NCBI RefSeq assembly: GCF_022267555.1 | Contig: NZ_CP073586.1 | Location: forward strand, 2,285,501 to 2,349,500 | Direction: 5' to 3' | DNA: 64,000 nt | Source of the DNA: Proteiniphilum propionicum | GTDB taxonomy: Bacteria; Bacteroidota; Bacteroidia; Bacteroidales; Dysgonomonadaceae | In this document: positions 28,066-38,127 of the stretch, piece by piece | Layout of the letters: each line of letters starts with the position of its first letter | How positions within the stretch are numbered: the first letter of the stretch is position 1 | Position numbers and translations under genes: made by a program | The notes under the pieces: model-generated | The model's input: only the letters and a program-made list of their open reading frames with translations | What the model was told of the DNA's origin: nothing | The model's database searches: none

Positions 28066-29217
28066 ATGAGCAAAAAAATCTTGAGCGGGTGTACACTTCT
28101 CTATTTATTTTTAGTTTCAAATCTGTATGCCAGTATCGGTTCAAATATTGAAACTCTTGCAGTGAAAATAGAGAGTCACGACCTTACAGAATTTCCAAAA
28201 GGAGCCGATCCAAAAGAGATCGGAATAAAACTTACTGAGCGATATATCAGAACTATCGATACGCAGGCTCCCCGCGTAAATTATCCATATGTCTGTACAT
28301 GGTTGGGAGCGTTCCGGTTTACAAAAACTATCGGAGATGATAATTTATTCAATCGATTATTAGAGAGATATAATAATATCTTCTTCAATACGGGTTCGGA
28401 TAATCTTGTCCCTCCTGCAAATCATGTGGACAACAACGTCTTCGGATCCGTTCCTCTGGAAATTTATAAAACAATGAAGGAAGATAAATATCTTAAAATG
28501 GGATTGAAATATAGTGATTTGCAATGGGAGTTACCGAATGATCCCCGAATGTCGGAGATAAAATGGCATGACCAAGGTTATTCCTGGCAGACACGTATAT
28601 GGATTGACGATATGTATATGATTACAACGATACAATCCCAAGCTTATGTGGTGACGAATGAACGAAAATATATCGAGCGAACTGCCAGGGAAATGATACT
28701 GTATCTCGACGAGATACAGCGTCCCAACGGACTATTCTACCATACACCTGATGTGCCTTTTTTTTGGGGAAGAGGAAATGGTTGGATGGCTGTCGGCATG
28801 GCAGATTTATTGAAAGTGTTACCTCAAGACAATCCAGGCAGGGAGAGAATTGAAAAGGCTTATAAACTGATGATGAAAACCTTGTTGAATTACCAGGCTG
28901 AAGATGGTATGTGGAGACAGCTCGTAGATGATAAAACCTCTTGGAAAGAGACATCTGCTTCTGCGATGTTTACATATGCTATGATCGTGGGCGTAAAGAA
29001 CGGTTGGTTGGATGAAGTCACTTATGGTACCGCTGCCCGTAAGGCATGGCTTGCCCTTTTGACTTATCTGAACGATGATGACAATTTAAGGAATGTCTGT
29101 GAAGGAACCAATGCATACAATGATTACCAGTATTATATCAATCGTCGGCAGAATACCGGTGACTTACATGGACAAGCTCCTCTTTTGTGGTGCGCAGACG
29201 CGCTTCTTCATAAATGA
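28066..29217 (+). CDS. GH105-type unsaturated glycoside hydrolase, second paralogue
   Basis: A 383-residue secreted protein with the same landmarks as its neighbour: WIDDMYMITTIQSQAY, LFYHTPDVPFFWGRGNGWMA, and DGMWRQLVDDKTSWKETSAS. Its body is much closer to the third GH105 at 48459 than to the first; both share DPKEIGI-x-LTERYIRT and PRVNYPYVCTWLGAF. It has a Sec-type signal peptide and no extra N-terminal domain. It probably acts on unsaturated oligosaccharides in the periplasm. Confidence 0.85.
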   Translation: MSKKILSGCTLLYLFLVSNLYASIGSNIETLAVKIESHDLTEFPKGADPKEIGIKLTERYIRTIDTQAPRVNYPYVCTWLGAFRFTKTIGDDNLFNRLLERYNNIFFNTGSDNLVPPANHVDNNVFGSVPLEIYKTMKEDKYLKMGLKYSDLQWELPNDPRMSEIKWHDQGYSWQTRIWIDDMYMITTIQSQAYVVTNERKYIERTAREMILYLDEIQRPNGLFYHTPDVPFFWGRGNGWMAVGMADLLKVLPQDNPGRERIEKAYKLMMKTLLNYQAEDGMWRQLVDDKTSWKETSASAMFTYAMIVGVKNGWLDEVTYGTAARKAWLALLTYLNDDDNLRNVCEGTNAYNDYQYYINRRQNTGDLHGQAPLLWCADALLHK

Positions 29218-29241
29218 CAAATAATTGTTTAGAATATCAAT

Positions 29242-30429
29242 ATGAAGTTTTTTTTGATCCTTTTATATAGCCTGTTTTGTTTTATAAGCATGTCCGCCAA
29301 TGACCTTCAAGTGAAAGAAGGTAACGGTGGAGATGGAATGCAAAATATTTTACCGGAGTGGGCCTTGGGTGGGTTTGTACGACCTGCCGGGGCGAATCCG
29401 GTAATCCGACCGATCACGAGTACCAAGTTCTATTGTCCAATGCAAAAGCAAGTAGTTAATTGGGAAGAGAGCGACACCTTTAACCCTGCAGCGGTTGTAA
29501 AAGGAGATAATATCTACGTTATTTACCGGGCAGAGGATAATTCAGGTACAGGGATAGGCAAACGTACATCTCGTCTTGGATTGGCAGAGAGCCCTGATGG
29601 TATCACCATGTGTCGGAGACAAGTACCCGTGATGTATCCCGATGAGGATTATATGAAAAAATACGAATGGCCCGGGGGATGTGAAGATCCGCGTGTGGCA
29701 GTAACAGAAGATGGGCTCTACGTCATGACTTACACTTCATGGAATAGAGAGAAGGCCCGATTATGTGTCGCTACTTCCAGGGATTTGATTACATGGAAGA
29801 AGCATGGTCCAGCATTTGAAGATGCCTATGAGGGCCGTTTTCTGAACATCCATTGTAAGGCCGGATCCATTGTAACGGAGATAAAAAACAACAAACAGGT
29901 TATCTCCAAAATAGGAAATGTCTATTTCATGTATTGGGGCGAACATAGGATCTGGGCGGCTACTTCTGAAAATCTTACCGACTGGAAACCAATTTTGGAT
30001 GAGAATGGAGAATTAAGAACAGTGATTGCGCCCCGTAGAGGATATTTCGATAGTGCCTTAACTGAATGTGGCCCTCCGGCTATCAAGACCAATAAAGGTA
30101 TTTTATTGCTATACAATGGAAAAAATCAAAATCATGATGATCGCCGTGATCGTCGATTCACTGCCGGGACATACAGTGCCGGACAGGTTTTAATGGATTT
30201 AGACGATCCCTTGAAAGTGATTGAAAGGTTAGATGTCCCTTTCTTCCGCCCCTTGGAAGACTTTGAGAAAAGCGGGCAATATGTGGATGGAACCGTTTTT
30301 ATTGAAGGATTGGTTTATTTCAAGAGAAAATGGTATTTATATTATGGATGTGCCGATTCTCAGGTAAGCGTGGCTATTTACGATCCCGAGAAAGATACAC
30401 CTGGTGATATCCTCCCACAATCTCTATAA
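29242..30429 (+). CDS. GH130-type glycosidase or phosphorylase
   Basis: A 395-residue secreted protein with a five-bladed beta-propeller pattern. DTFNPAAVVKGDNIYVIYRAED, LGLAESPDGI, WPGGCEDPRVAVTEDGLYV and FDSALTECGPPA are the signatures of GH130, whose members are mannoside phosphorylases or beta-mannosidases. A secreted form cannot easily use intracellular phosphate pools, so hydrolysis is more likely than phosphorolysis; this is inference. It sits between GH105 and GH2 genes in the same direction, with 24 bases separating it from the GH105 upstream. Confidence 0.75.
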   Translation: MKFFLILLYSLFCFISMSANDLQVKEGNGGDGMQNILPEWALGGFVRPAGANPVIRPITSTKFYCPMQKQVVNWEESDTFNPAAVVKGDNIYVIYRAEDNSGTGIGKRTSRLGLAESPDGITMCRRQVPVMYPDEDYMKKYEWPGGCEDPRVAVTEDGLYVMTYTSWNREKARLCVATSRDLITWKKHGPAFEDAYEGRFLNIHCKAGSIVTEIKNNKQVISKIGNVYFMYWGEHRIWAATSENLTDWKPILDENGELRTVIAPRRGYFDSALTECGPPAIKTNKGILLLYNGKNQNHDDRRDRRFTAGTYSAGQVLMDLDDPLKVIERLDVPFFRPLEDFEKSGQYVDGTVFIEGLVYFKRKWYLYYGCADSQVSVAIYDPEKDTPGDILPQSL

Positions 30430-30481
30430 TATACATTGCGGAAAAACCTTGGATTACCCCTATAATCAGATAGCAAGAACA

Positions 30482-33202
30482 ATGAAAATAAAAGTATTAC
30501 TTTTTTTAGTTATAACTCTATTCTACACAAGACTATCATACGGACAGGAAGCTAAGACTGAACGGGTGTATAATGCCGTACTTTCCTCTCGCGATGGACA
30601 TGAAGGCCAATTTGTCTGGAAGATGAAAAAAGCAGATGAATTAGTGGGAAAAACCGAAGATGTATCTACCTCCAGGATATCTACGAATGACTGGATGTCG
30701 GCCATTGTGCCGGGCACCGTACTTAATTCATTGGTGTATAACGGAGTTTACCCTGAACCCTATTATGGTTTGAATAATAAACTAGCATCGAATCTTATCC
30801 CCGATCTCCAACATGCTGGTCGTGATTTTTATACGTATTGGTTCAGAACGGAGTTTGAAGCACCATCTGAAAATTTCAAGAACAGGAAAACATGGTTACA
30901 GGTCGATGGAATAAATTACCGCGCAGAGATATGGTTGAATGGGAGTATGGTGGGAAATATGGCAGGAATGTTCTATCAGGAGCATCTTGATATCTCCGAT
31001 TATCTCGTTTTTGACAAAACGAACATACTGGCAGTAAAAGTTTATCCGGTAGATGTGCCGGGTACGGTGAGACCAAAGGGTGGAAAAGCGATTGGCGCAT
31101 TGAATAATGAATTTCAGAACGGAGGTAACGGTGAAATCGGGAAAAATGTAACCCAACTGATGACCGTGGGATGGGATTTTACTTTTCTGGATGGTATCAG
31201 GGACCGTAATACCGGGATATGGAAAGAGATCTCCATATATACCACGGGAGATGTAACCCTTCGTCATCCATTTGTGAAGTCCGACCTGTCTAAGCCCGGC
31301 TATAACCTGTCAAGACAAACAATCTCCGTAGAGCTAATCAATCCGAACAATAACTGGAAAACTCATGATCTCATCATAGAAGGTGAAATTTTAGGAGAGA
31401 ACATTGTTTTTGAGAAGCAAGTGCGATTAATCAGGGGACAGCAACAAGAGGTGCTTTTTACCCCTGACGAGTATCCTCAGTTAATCATCGAAGACCCCCG
31501 TTTATGGTGGCCGATAAACAAAGGTGAACAGGAGCTGTATGATCTTTCCTTGAGAGTAAAAGATAAGTCGGGAAATACATTGGATTCCATTTTTACCCGA
31601 TTTGGTATAAGGGAGATAATATCCAATACCGATACGCCTGACAGGTCACGTACTTTTTATGTAAATGGTAAACCCATTTTCATTAAAGGAACCAATTGGC
31701 TTCCTGAGAATATGCTTCGGAATTCAAATGAACGTACCTATGCCGAGTTGCGCTATACGGCACAAGCAGGCATCAATATGATTCGATTCTGGGGTGGCGG
31801 AATCACCGAGTCCGATTATTTTTTTCAGTTGTGCGATGAGATGGGTATCATGGTGTGGACAGAGTTTTGGATGACCGGAGATACAAAACATCCGGCAAAT
31901 AAAAATATCTATTATAACAATGTCACTTCCACTGTGAAGCGTATCCGTAACCACCCCTCTTTGGCTTATTATGTTTCATCCAACGAATCGACAGAAATGG
32001 CCGAAACGGAAAATCTAATTCACAAGCTGGATGGAACACGGGGATACCAGATGCAGTCGGAATGTTGTGGAGTACATGATGGGAGTCCATACAAACAAGT
32101 GAACATTATGCGGCATTATGAAAATACAGCTTCTGACAGAGGCAGTCGCATAGATGGCTTTAATCCCGAGTATGGGGCGCCATCTTTGCCTACAGTGGAA
32201 TGTTTGCGTGAAATGATGGATGAAAAGGATCTTTGGCCAATCAACAAGGAGGTATGGGATTATTCCGATGGAAATGGCTTTCACCTCATGACATCACTCT
32301 ATACCGATATGGTGAATGAATATGGTCTATCCGATAATATTGAAGAGTTTGCTGAGAAAGGACAGTTTGTTGGGGCGTTCAATTATAAAAGCATTTGGGA
32401 AGTCTGGAATTATAATAAATTGAAATATGGTGACCGTTATGCTTCCGGGTTCTTATTCTGGTATCACAATCCTCCTATTCGCCAGGTCTGCGCCCGTATG
32501 TGGGATTGGTCGCTGGAGCCAACAGCTGCTTTATATGCAACGCAGAATGCCTGCGAACCCTTGCATCCCCAGTTCGATTATCTTAAAAACAGTGTTTCTG
32601 TAGTGAATGATTATTACCGGGCTTATCATAACTATAAGGTAACGGCCGATCTGTATGATCTGAATTCAAAGAAAATACTCTCTAAAGAAGCACACATAAA
32701 CATTCCCGAATCCGGAGTATGTGAGGACGTTTTCCAGATTGATTTTCCATCAGATATATCCAGTGTTCATTTCATTAAATTAAGATTGTTGGATGATAAA
32801 GGAAATGAAGTAGGAAGTAACTTCTATTGGCGTTCAAAGAGTAAATACGATGGGAAAAATACTTTGTCCGGGCCTACTACTGCCGGTTTTCAGGACCTTT
32901 CCAAACTGAAGCAATCCAAACTGGATGTTAATTATGCAACAAGAGAAGAAAATAATAGTTATTTTGTGGAAATTGAGATTAACAATAGTTCTGGCTCTAT
33001 TGCTTTTTTTACACAGCTTCAATTACTTGATGAGGAGGATATACCCATTCGTCCTTCTTTTTATACAGATAATTTTTTCTCCTTACTTCCAGGTGAAAAA
33101 AAGACCGTTACAATAGAAACAGACAAAAAGAGATTACCTGAAAAACGGTATTTGATAGTAAAAGGTTGGAATATCAAAAAACAGACTCATTCTTTGGATT
33201 AG
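30482..33202 (+). CDS. GH2-family glycoside hydrolase (exo-glucosaminidase / beta-mannosidase type)
   Basis: A 906-residue secreted enzyme; ATG 30482 gives the signal peptide MKIKVLLFLVITLFYTRLSYG. The domain order is the GH2 one: sugar-binding jelly roll (WLQVDGINYRAEIWLNG), immunoglobulin-like domain (RLWWPINKGEQELYDLSLRV), TIM barrel from about residue 390 (FIKGTNWLPENMLRNSNERTY). SSNES contains the acid/base Glu position, and NPEYGAPSLPTVE a nucleophile Glu candidate. The pattern matches the exo-beta-glucosaminidase and mannosidase branch rather than beta-galactosidases; exact linkage is unknown. It starts 52 bases after the GH130 gene. Confidence 0.8.
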   Translation: MKIKVLLFLVITLFYTRLSYGQEAKTERVYNAVLSSRDGHEGQFVWKMKKADELVGKTEDVSTSRISTNDWMSAIVPGTVLNSLVYNGVYPEPYYGLNNKLASNLIPDLQHAGRDFYTYWFRTEFEAPSENFKNRKTWLQVDGINYRAEIWLNGSMVGNMAGMFYQEHLDISDYLVFDKTNILAVKVYPVDVPGTVRPKGGKAIGALNNEFQNGGNGEIGKNVTQLMTVGWDFTFLDGIRDRNTGIWKEISIYTTGDVTLRHPFVKSDLSKPGYNLSRQTISVELINPNNNWKTHDLIIEGEILGENIVFEKQVRLIRGQQQEVLFTPDEYPQLIIEDPRLWWPINKGEQELYDLSLRVKDKSGNTLDSIFTRFGIREIISNTDTPDRSRTFYVNGKPIFIKGTNWLPENMLRNSNERTYAELRYTAQAGINMIRFWGGGITESDYFFQLCDEMGIMVWTEFWMTGDTKHPANKNIYYNNVTSTVKRIRNHPSLAYYVSSNESTEMAETENLIHKLDGTRGYQMQSECCGVHDGSPYKQVNIMRHYENTASDRGSRIDGFNPEYGAPSLPTVECLREMMDEKDLWPINKEVWDYSDGNGFHLMTSLYTDMVNEYGLSDNIEEFAEKGQFVGAFNYKSIWEVWNYNKLKYGDRYASGFLFWYHNPPIRQVCARMWDWSLEPTAALYATQNACEPLHPQFDYLKNSVSVVNDYYRAYHNYKVTADLYDLNSKKILSKEAHINIPESGVCEDVFQIDFPSDISSVHFIKLRLLDDKGNEVGSNFYWRSKSKYDGKNTLSGPTTAGFQDLSKLKQSKLDVNYATREENNSYFVEIEINNSSGSIAFFTQLQLLDEEDIPIRPSFYTDNFFSLLPGEKKTVTIETDKKRLPEKRYLIVKGWNIKKQTHSLD

Positions 33203-33610
33203 TCCCATCTCGTTTAGAGGTGCACAGTCAATGCATCCTATTTTTTTGTTTTGATTGAAGAGAATAAACTTTATTGTAAAGCGTTAGATGCCATTCATTT
33301 ATTGCTTTAAAGTGAAAATTGATAAATAAGTGTTATTTTATGAGATGAATGTTTCATTAAAATACGCCTTTTTATTTTTACTTTGAAACATCATTCTACA
33401 ATATAATACTAGGATGAATAATCTATACCTCGGATCATCTCAATAAAATATTTTGAGTTCAGGGTTTTGATAAAACATAATATGAATGGAATGCATTTGA
33501 AATAACCATGAAGTTGACTTCCTTCAGCCACCTTACTTGATTTGAAGTTTTATTATAAATTAAATTAATAGTGTGAACTTATTGATAATTTTTTTTTAAT
33601 TATATGTATT
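33203..33610. promoter_or_regulatory. Non-coding region before the SusC/SusD transport operon
   Basis: The 408 bases contain no gene. ATGTTTCA at 33349-33356 pairs exactly with TGAAACAT at 33384-33391, with a T-rich loop region. This is either a weak terminator for the upstream genes or an operator-like site. As the only long gap in this part of the locus, it probably carries the promoter for the transport block. No clear TAnnTTTG motif is seen. Confidence 0.45.
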
Positions 33611-34987
33611 ATGAAAATGAAAAACAGTGTGAATATTGGACGTTGGCAAATCCATTGGATGATGCTTGCGCTGATTACTCTTTGCTTCGCAAGTTGTAAG
33701 GATGACAACGAAGAGCAGGGAGGCGGTTTCGATCTGGATAAGCCGGTAGTCGTTTCAGACTTTATCCCAAAAGTAGGTGGATTGGCTACGCGAATGGTTT
33801 TGTATGGGGATAATTTCGGAAATGATCCTTCCAGGGTTAAAGTGATTATTGGCGGACAAAATGCCAAAGTTGTGGGGGTGAATAACCAGAACCTGCATTG
33901 TATCGTTCCGGCAAGAGCATACGACGGAGACATCAAAGTAATCATTGAGGATGAGAACGGGGAAGAGCTGGCACGTGCAGCTTCCGAATCAAATTTTGTG
34001 TATGAGAAGAAAATGCTTGTTTCGACTTTCCTGGGAGATTATGTGGAGAAAGAATCTGACCGGATAATTAAAGATGGCCCTTTTGGAGATTGTGGCTCTT
34101 TCCGGACCATGAGATGGCTGACATTTGACCCCCAAAATCCCAACCATATGTATGTAGCTTCCCAACAGGGGGGTACGCGTCTGATTGATTTCGAAAATGA
34201 GTATGTTAGTACCTTTACCACCAATATAGACAATGTATCTTGTGTGAATTGGACATTGGATGGGGATATGATTGTTACACGTGACCATGGAAGTGATACC
34301 TCAATAGGGAATTTTATGTTTACCCGTACTTCTGGGTTTACTTCCCGAACCGATGTGTCTCGTGGAAGGGGGGTGAAAGCCACCGCCATCCACCCGGTAA
34401 ACGGAGAAATGTATTTTACCCGTTTCAGGGCTGGTGATGCACAAAGGTATGACTTTGAAACCGGCACGTTAGAGACAATATTCCAAAACCCTTATGGAGG
34501 TGTACATTTTATTTTGATCATTCACCCCACAGGAGACTATGGATACCTGGTCGAATCGGAGCGGCATTATATCATGCGCACGGATTATGACTGGGAAACC
34601 AAGAGATTTACCATACCCTATCTCGTCTGTGGTGCGGCGGCGAATGCCGGATATGCGGACGGGGTTGGCAGTAGTGCCCGTTTAAACTGGCCCATGCAGG
34701 GGACATTTGTGAAGAACCCGGACTATGAGGCACAAGGTGGCGACCAATATGATTTTTATTTCTGCGACAGGGATAATCATGCTATCCGAAAACTGACCCC
34801 AATGGGAAGAGTGGAGACCTTTGCGGGACGGGGAAACAATGGCACCTGGGGATACAATGACGGAGATCTTCGTTTGGAGGCTCGTTTCAATTGGCCGGAG
34901 TCGATCGTGTACGATGAACTTAGGAAATGTTTTTATGTTGGAGATACGCGTAATTTTCTTATTCGCAAGATCGGTTACGAAGAATAA
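33611..34987 (+). CDS. IPT/TIG and NHL-repeat lipoprotein
   Basis: A 458-residue lipoprotein (lipobox CFASC near residue 30). The first 110 residues after the lipobox form an IPT/TIG immunoglobulin-like domain (FIPKVGGLATRMVLYGDNFG, VKVIIGGQNAKVVGVNN). The rest is a beta-propeller with NHL-like units (YGYLVESERHYIMR, YDFYFCDRDNHAIRKLTPMG, VETFAGRGNNGTWGYNDGD). Proteins of this layout sit next to SusC/SusD pairs and are thought to bind glycan at the cell surface. It is 28 bases before the SusC gene, so it is likely the first gene of that operon. Confidence 0.8.
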   Translation: MKMKNSVNIGRWQIHWMMLALITLCFASCKDDNEEQGGGFDLDKPVVVSDFIPKVGGLATRMVLYGDNFGNDPSRVKVIIGGQNAKVVGVNNQNLHCIVPARAYDGDIKVIIEDENGEELARAASESNFVYEKKMLVSTFLGDYVEKESDRIIKDGPFGDCGSFRTMRWLTFDPQNPNHMYVASQQGGTRLIDFENEYVSTFTTNIDNVSCVNWTLDGDMIVTRDHGSDTSIGNFMFTRTSGFTSRTDVSRGRGVKATAIHPVNGEMYFTRFRAGDAQRYDFETGTLETIFQNPYGGVHFILIIHPTGDYGYLVESERHYIMRTDYDWETKRFTIPYLVCGAAANAGYADGVGSSARLNWPMQGTFVKNPDYEAQGGDQYDFYFCDRDNHAIRKLTPMGRVETFAGRGNNGTWGYNDGDLRLEARFNWPESIVYDELRKCFYVGDTRNFLIRKIGYEE

Positions 34988-35015
34988 TGAATGATAAACA
35001 CACAAACTTTATAAG

Positions 35016-38000
35016 ATGAAGAATTTTTTACTGACATGTTTGTTACTCCTTGGGCTTTCGGCAAATGCCATGGCGCAGGAGGAGGTGACTGTAAAAGGAG
35101 TTGTTACCGACACAAACGGGGAACCATTGATCGGGGCGAATATTATTGTGAAGGATATGCCCGGATTGGGCACCATTACAGATCTGGATGGGAAATACAG
35201 TCTAAAAGTGACGACTTTCCGTACACTGGTTTTTTCATATATCGGTTTTCAAAGCGAGGAGGTATTGGTGAAGGATCAGCGCGTGATCAACATGACCCTG
35301 AAAGAGTCGGTGACCCAGTTGATTGATGAGCTGGTGGTCACCGCTACCGGTCCCCAGGAAAAAGTAGCCGTGACAGGAGCCATAACCAATGTCGACGTGG
35401 AAGAGTTAAAGGCCAATCCTACTACTTCCATCGCCAATTCATTTGCTGGCGTGGTTCCCGGAATCATGGCGATGCAGACATCCGGACGACCCGGCAGCGT
35501 TTCTGAATTCTGGATCAGAAGCATTTCCACCTTTGGTGCCAGTAACGCTGCATTGGTGTTGGTAGACGGCTTCGAGCGAGACCTGAATGAGGTCAATGTG
35601 GAGGATATTGAATCCTTTTCCGTACTGAAAGATGCTTCCGCTACTGCTATCTATGGTAGTAAAGGAGCGAATGGCGTAATTTTGATCAATACCAGACGTG
35701 GTAAGGATGGGAAGATCAATATCAGCGCAAAGATGGAAGGTTTTTACAACAGGCTTACCCAACTTCCCGAATTTGTAGATGGATACACCTATGCATCCAT
35801 GGCCAATGAGGCAAAGATTACACGCAACCAAGAACCGTTGTTCCAACCCGAGGAACTCGAGATATTTCGTTTGGGATTGGATCCGGACCTGTATCCCAAT
35901 GTAGACTGGATGGATATGATGCTACGTGATGGAGCCTGGAGCTCACGATCCACTTTGAATATGAGCGGTGGGGGAAGTACAGCCCGTTATTTTATTTCCG
36001 GAAGTTACCAGGATCAACAAGGCATGTACAAAACCGACAAGACTTTAAGAGAGTACAATACCAATGCCAACTTCAAGAAGTATACCTACCGCATGAATGT
36101 GGATGTGGATATCACAAAAACAACCTTGCTAAAGGTAGGTATAGCCGGCTCGCTGCGGAAACAAAACGATCCGGGTGTCGGCAGTACGGCAATATGGACC
36201 GCACTGATGGGATACAACTCCATTATGGTGCCCAAACTTTATTCTGATGGAAAAGTTCCGGCTTACGGGGATGATGGAGGCGATCGTTTCAATCCGTGGG
36301 TACAGGCTACCATGACCGGCTTTAACGAAAGCTGGCAAAACAATATCCAAACGAATGTGACCCTCGACCAGAAACTCGATTTCATTACAAAAGGCCTTCG
36401 CTTTATCGGTCGGTTCGGGTATGACACAAACAACTCGAACTGGATTACCCGTAAGAAAAATCCGGAGCTGTGGCTGGCCAAACGTTATCGTACCCTCGAT
36501 GGCGAATTGATTTTCGAAAGAGTGGCACCGGAAGTGAAAATGACACAGGATTCGAACTCGAACGGGGACCGGCGGGAATTCTTTGAATGGGAAATCCACT
36601 ATAACCGCAGATTTCAGGATCATCGTTTAGGAGGAGTAGTGAAGTATAACCAGGCTTCCAAGATACAGACCCAGCAAATCGGAAGCGATCTGAAGAATGG
36701 TATTTCCCGCCGGAACCAGGGATTGGCAGGACGCCTCAACTATAATTGGGGACTTCGTTATTTTATTGACTTCAATTTCGGATATACTGGTTCTGAGAAT
36801 TTTCATAAAGACAATAGATTTGGTTTCTTTCCCGCAATTTCAGGTGCGTGGAATATTACTGGGGAGCCCTTCATGAAAGACATGAAATGGGTGAATATGT
36901 TGAAACTCCGTTATTCACATGGTAAGACTGGGAATGATAATCTGGGAGACATCCGGTTCCCCTACCTATACACGATTGAGTCGATGATGAACAGCGACGG
37001 CAGTCTTACCGGTGGTTACCAATTCGCCGATTTCAATTTTGACAGATACTACGGTGGTATGCGTTACTCTTCTTTGGCTTCACCCAATGTCTCATGGGAA
37101 ATAGCCACTAAACAGGACCTAGGGCTTGACTTTTCGCTGTTGGGGGATAAGCTTTCGGGTGCCGTGGATTATTTTCGCGAACGTCGTGACGGAATTTACA
37201 TGACACGCAATTATCTCCCATGGATGGTTGGTTTGGAGAGCAATCCTTCTGCAAACGTGGGTATAGTAAAGGCACAGGGATTTGACGGAAATTTTTCGCT
37301 AAAACAGGACTTGGGACAGGTGAACCTGACACTGCGTGGAAATATTACCTACAGCAAGAATGAGATTGTGGAAAGAGATGAAGAAAACACGGTCTATTGG
37401 TACAAGATGCAACAAGGCCACAGAGTAAACCAGGCCCGAGGACTCGTTGCTTTGGGACTATTTAAAGATTACGAGGAAATCAGAAACAGTCCGAGGCAAA
37501 CTTACGGAGAGGTAATGCCAGGTGATATCAAGTATAAGGATATCAACGGTGACGGTGTCATCAATGACGATGACCGGGTGGCTATAGGTGCGACAACAAG
37601 ACCCAATCTTACCTATGGTTTCGGTACTTCAGCCAGATGGAAAGGTTTGAATTTAAGCCTGCACTTTCAGGGTGTAGGTAAATCAACTTACTTCATTGAT
37701 GGGTCAACAGTCTACATGTTTAGTTCAGGAGATGGTTGGGGAAATATATTGAAAGATATGGCCGCTTCGAACCGCTGGATTTCGTCCCAAATTTCCGGCG
37801 ATCCCTCAACCGAGGACCCGAATGCCGATTACCCACGTCTGACTTACGGAAACAATGGTAACAACAACAGACAGTCCACATTCTGGTTAAGGGATGGATC
37901 CTATATTCGCCTGAAAACCATTGATATAGGGTATACACTTCCCAAAGCGTTGGTGAACAGGGCATATTTCAATGAAGTTCGCATATTCTTTATCGCTACA

Positions 38001-38114
38001 AATATGTTAACCTGGTCTGGTTTCAAATTGTGGGATCCGGAAATGGGAAGTTCACACGGAAAGAACTACCCACTTAGCAAAACCCTCTCACTGGGTGTAG
38101 CAGTTAATCTTTAA
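35016..38114 (+). CDS. SusC-type TonB-dependent outer-membrane transporter
   Basis: A 1032-residue protein with a signal peptide ending NAMAQ, a carboxypeptidase-D-regulatory-like domain (VKGVVTDTNGEPLIGANI), a TonB box/plug region (ELVVTATGPQEKVAVTGAI, then ALVLVDGFERDLNEVN and IEDSFSVLKDASATAIYGSKG-like plug motif), and a long C-terminal barrel. It imports oligosaccharides across the outer membrane using TonB energy, working with SusD. It lies between the NHL lipoprotein and susD with 13 bases to susD. No lesion is seen. Confidence 0.95.
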   Translation: MKNFLLTCLLLLGLSANAMAQEEVTVKGVVTDTNGEPLIGANIIVKDMPGLGTITDLDGKYSLKVTTFRTLVFSYIGFQSEEVLVKDQRVINMTLKESVTQLIDELVVTATGPQEKVAVTGAITNVDVEELKANPTTSIANSFAGVVPGIMAMQTSGRPGSVSEFWIRSISTFGASNAALVLVDGFERDLNEVNVEDIESFSVLKDASATAIYGSKGANGVILINTRRGKDGKINISAKMEGFYNRLTQLPEFVDGYTYASMANEAKITRNQEPLFQPEELEIFRLGLDPDLYPNVDWMDMMLRDGAWSSRSTLNMSGGGSTARYFISGSYQDQQGMYKTDKTLREYNTNANFKKYTYRMNVDVDITKTTLLKVGIAGSLRKQNDPGVGSTAIWTALMGYNSIMVPKLYSDGKVPAYGDDGGDRFNPWVQATMTGFNESWQNNIQTNVTLDQKLDFITKGLRFIGRFGYDTNNSNWITRKKNPELWLAKRYRTLDGELIFERVAPEVKMTQDSNSNGDRREFFEWEIHYNRRFQDHRLGGVVKYNQASKIQTQQIGSDLKNGISRRNQGLAGRLNYNWGLRYFIDFNFGYTGSENFHKDNRFGFFPAISGAWNITGEPFMKDMKWVNMLKLRYSHGKTGNDNLGDIRFPYLYTIESMMNSDGSLTGGYQFADFNFDRYYGGMRYSSLASPNVSWEIATKQDLGLDFSLLGDKLSGAVDYFRERRDGIYMTRNYLPWMVGLESNPSANVGIVKAQGFDGNFSLKQDLGQVNLTLRGNITYSKNEIVERDEENTVYWYKMQQGHRVNQARGLVALGLFKDYEEIRNSPRQTYGEVMPGDIKYKDINGDGVINDDDRVAIGATTRPNLTYGFGTSARWKGLNLSLHFQGVGKSTYFIDGSTVYMFSSGDGWGNILKDMAASNRWISSQISGDPSTEDPNADYPRLTYGNNGNNNRQSTFWLRDGSYIRLKTIDIGYTLPKALVNRAYFNEVRIFFIATNMLTWSGFKLWDPEMGSSHGKNYPLSKTLSLGVAVNL

Positions 38115-38127
38115 ACAACACGCACAT

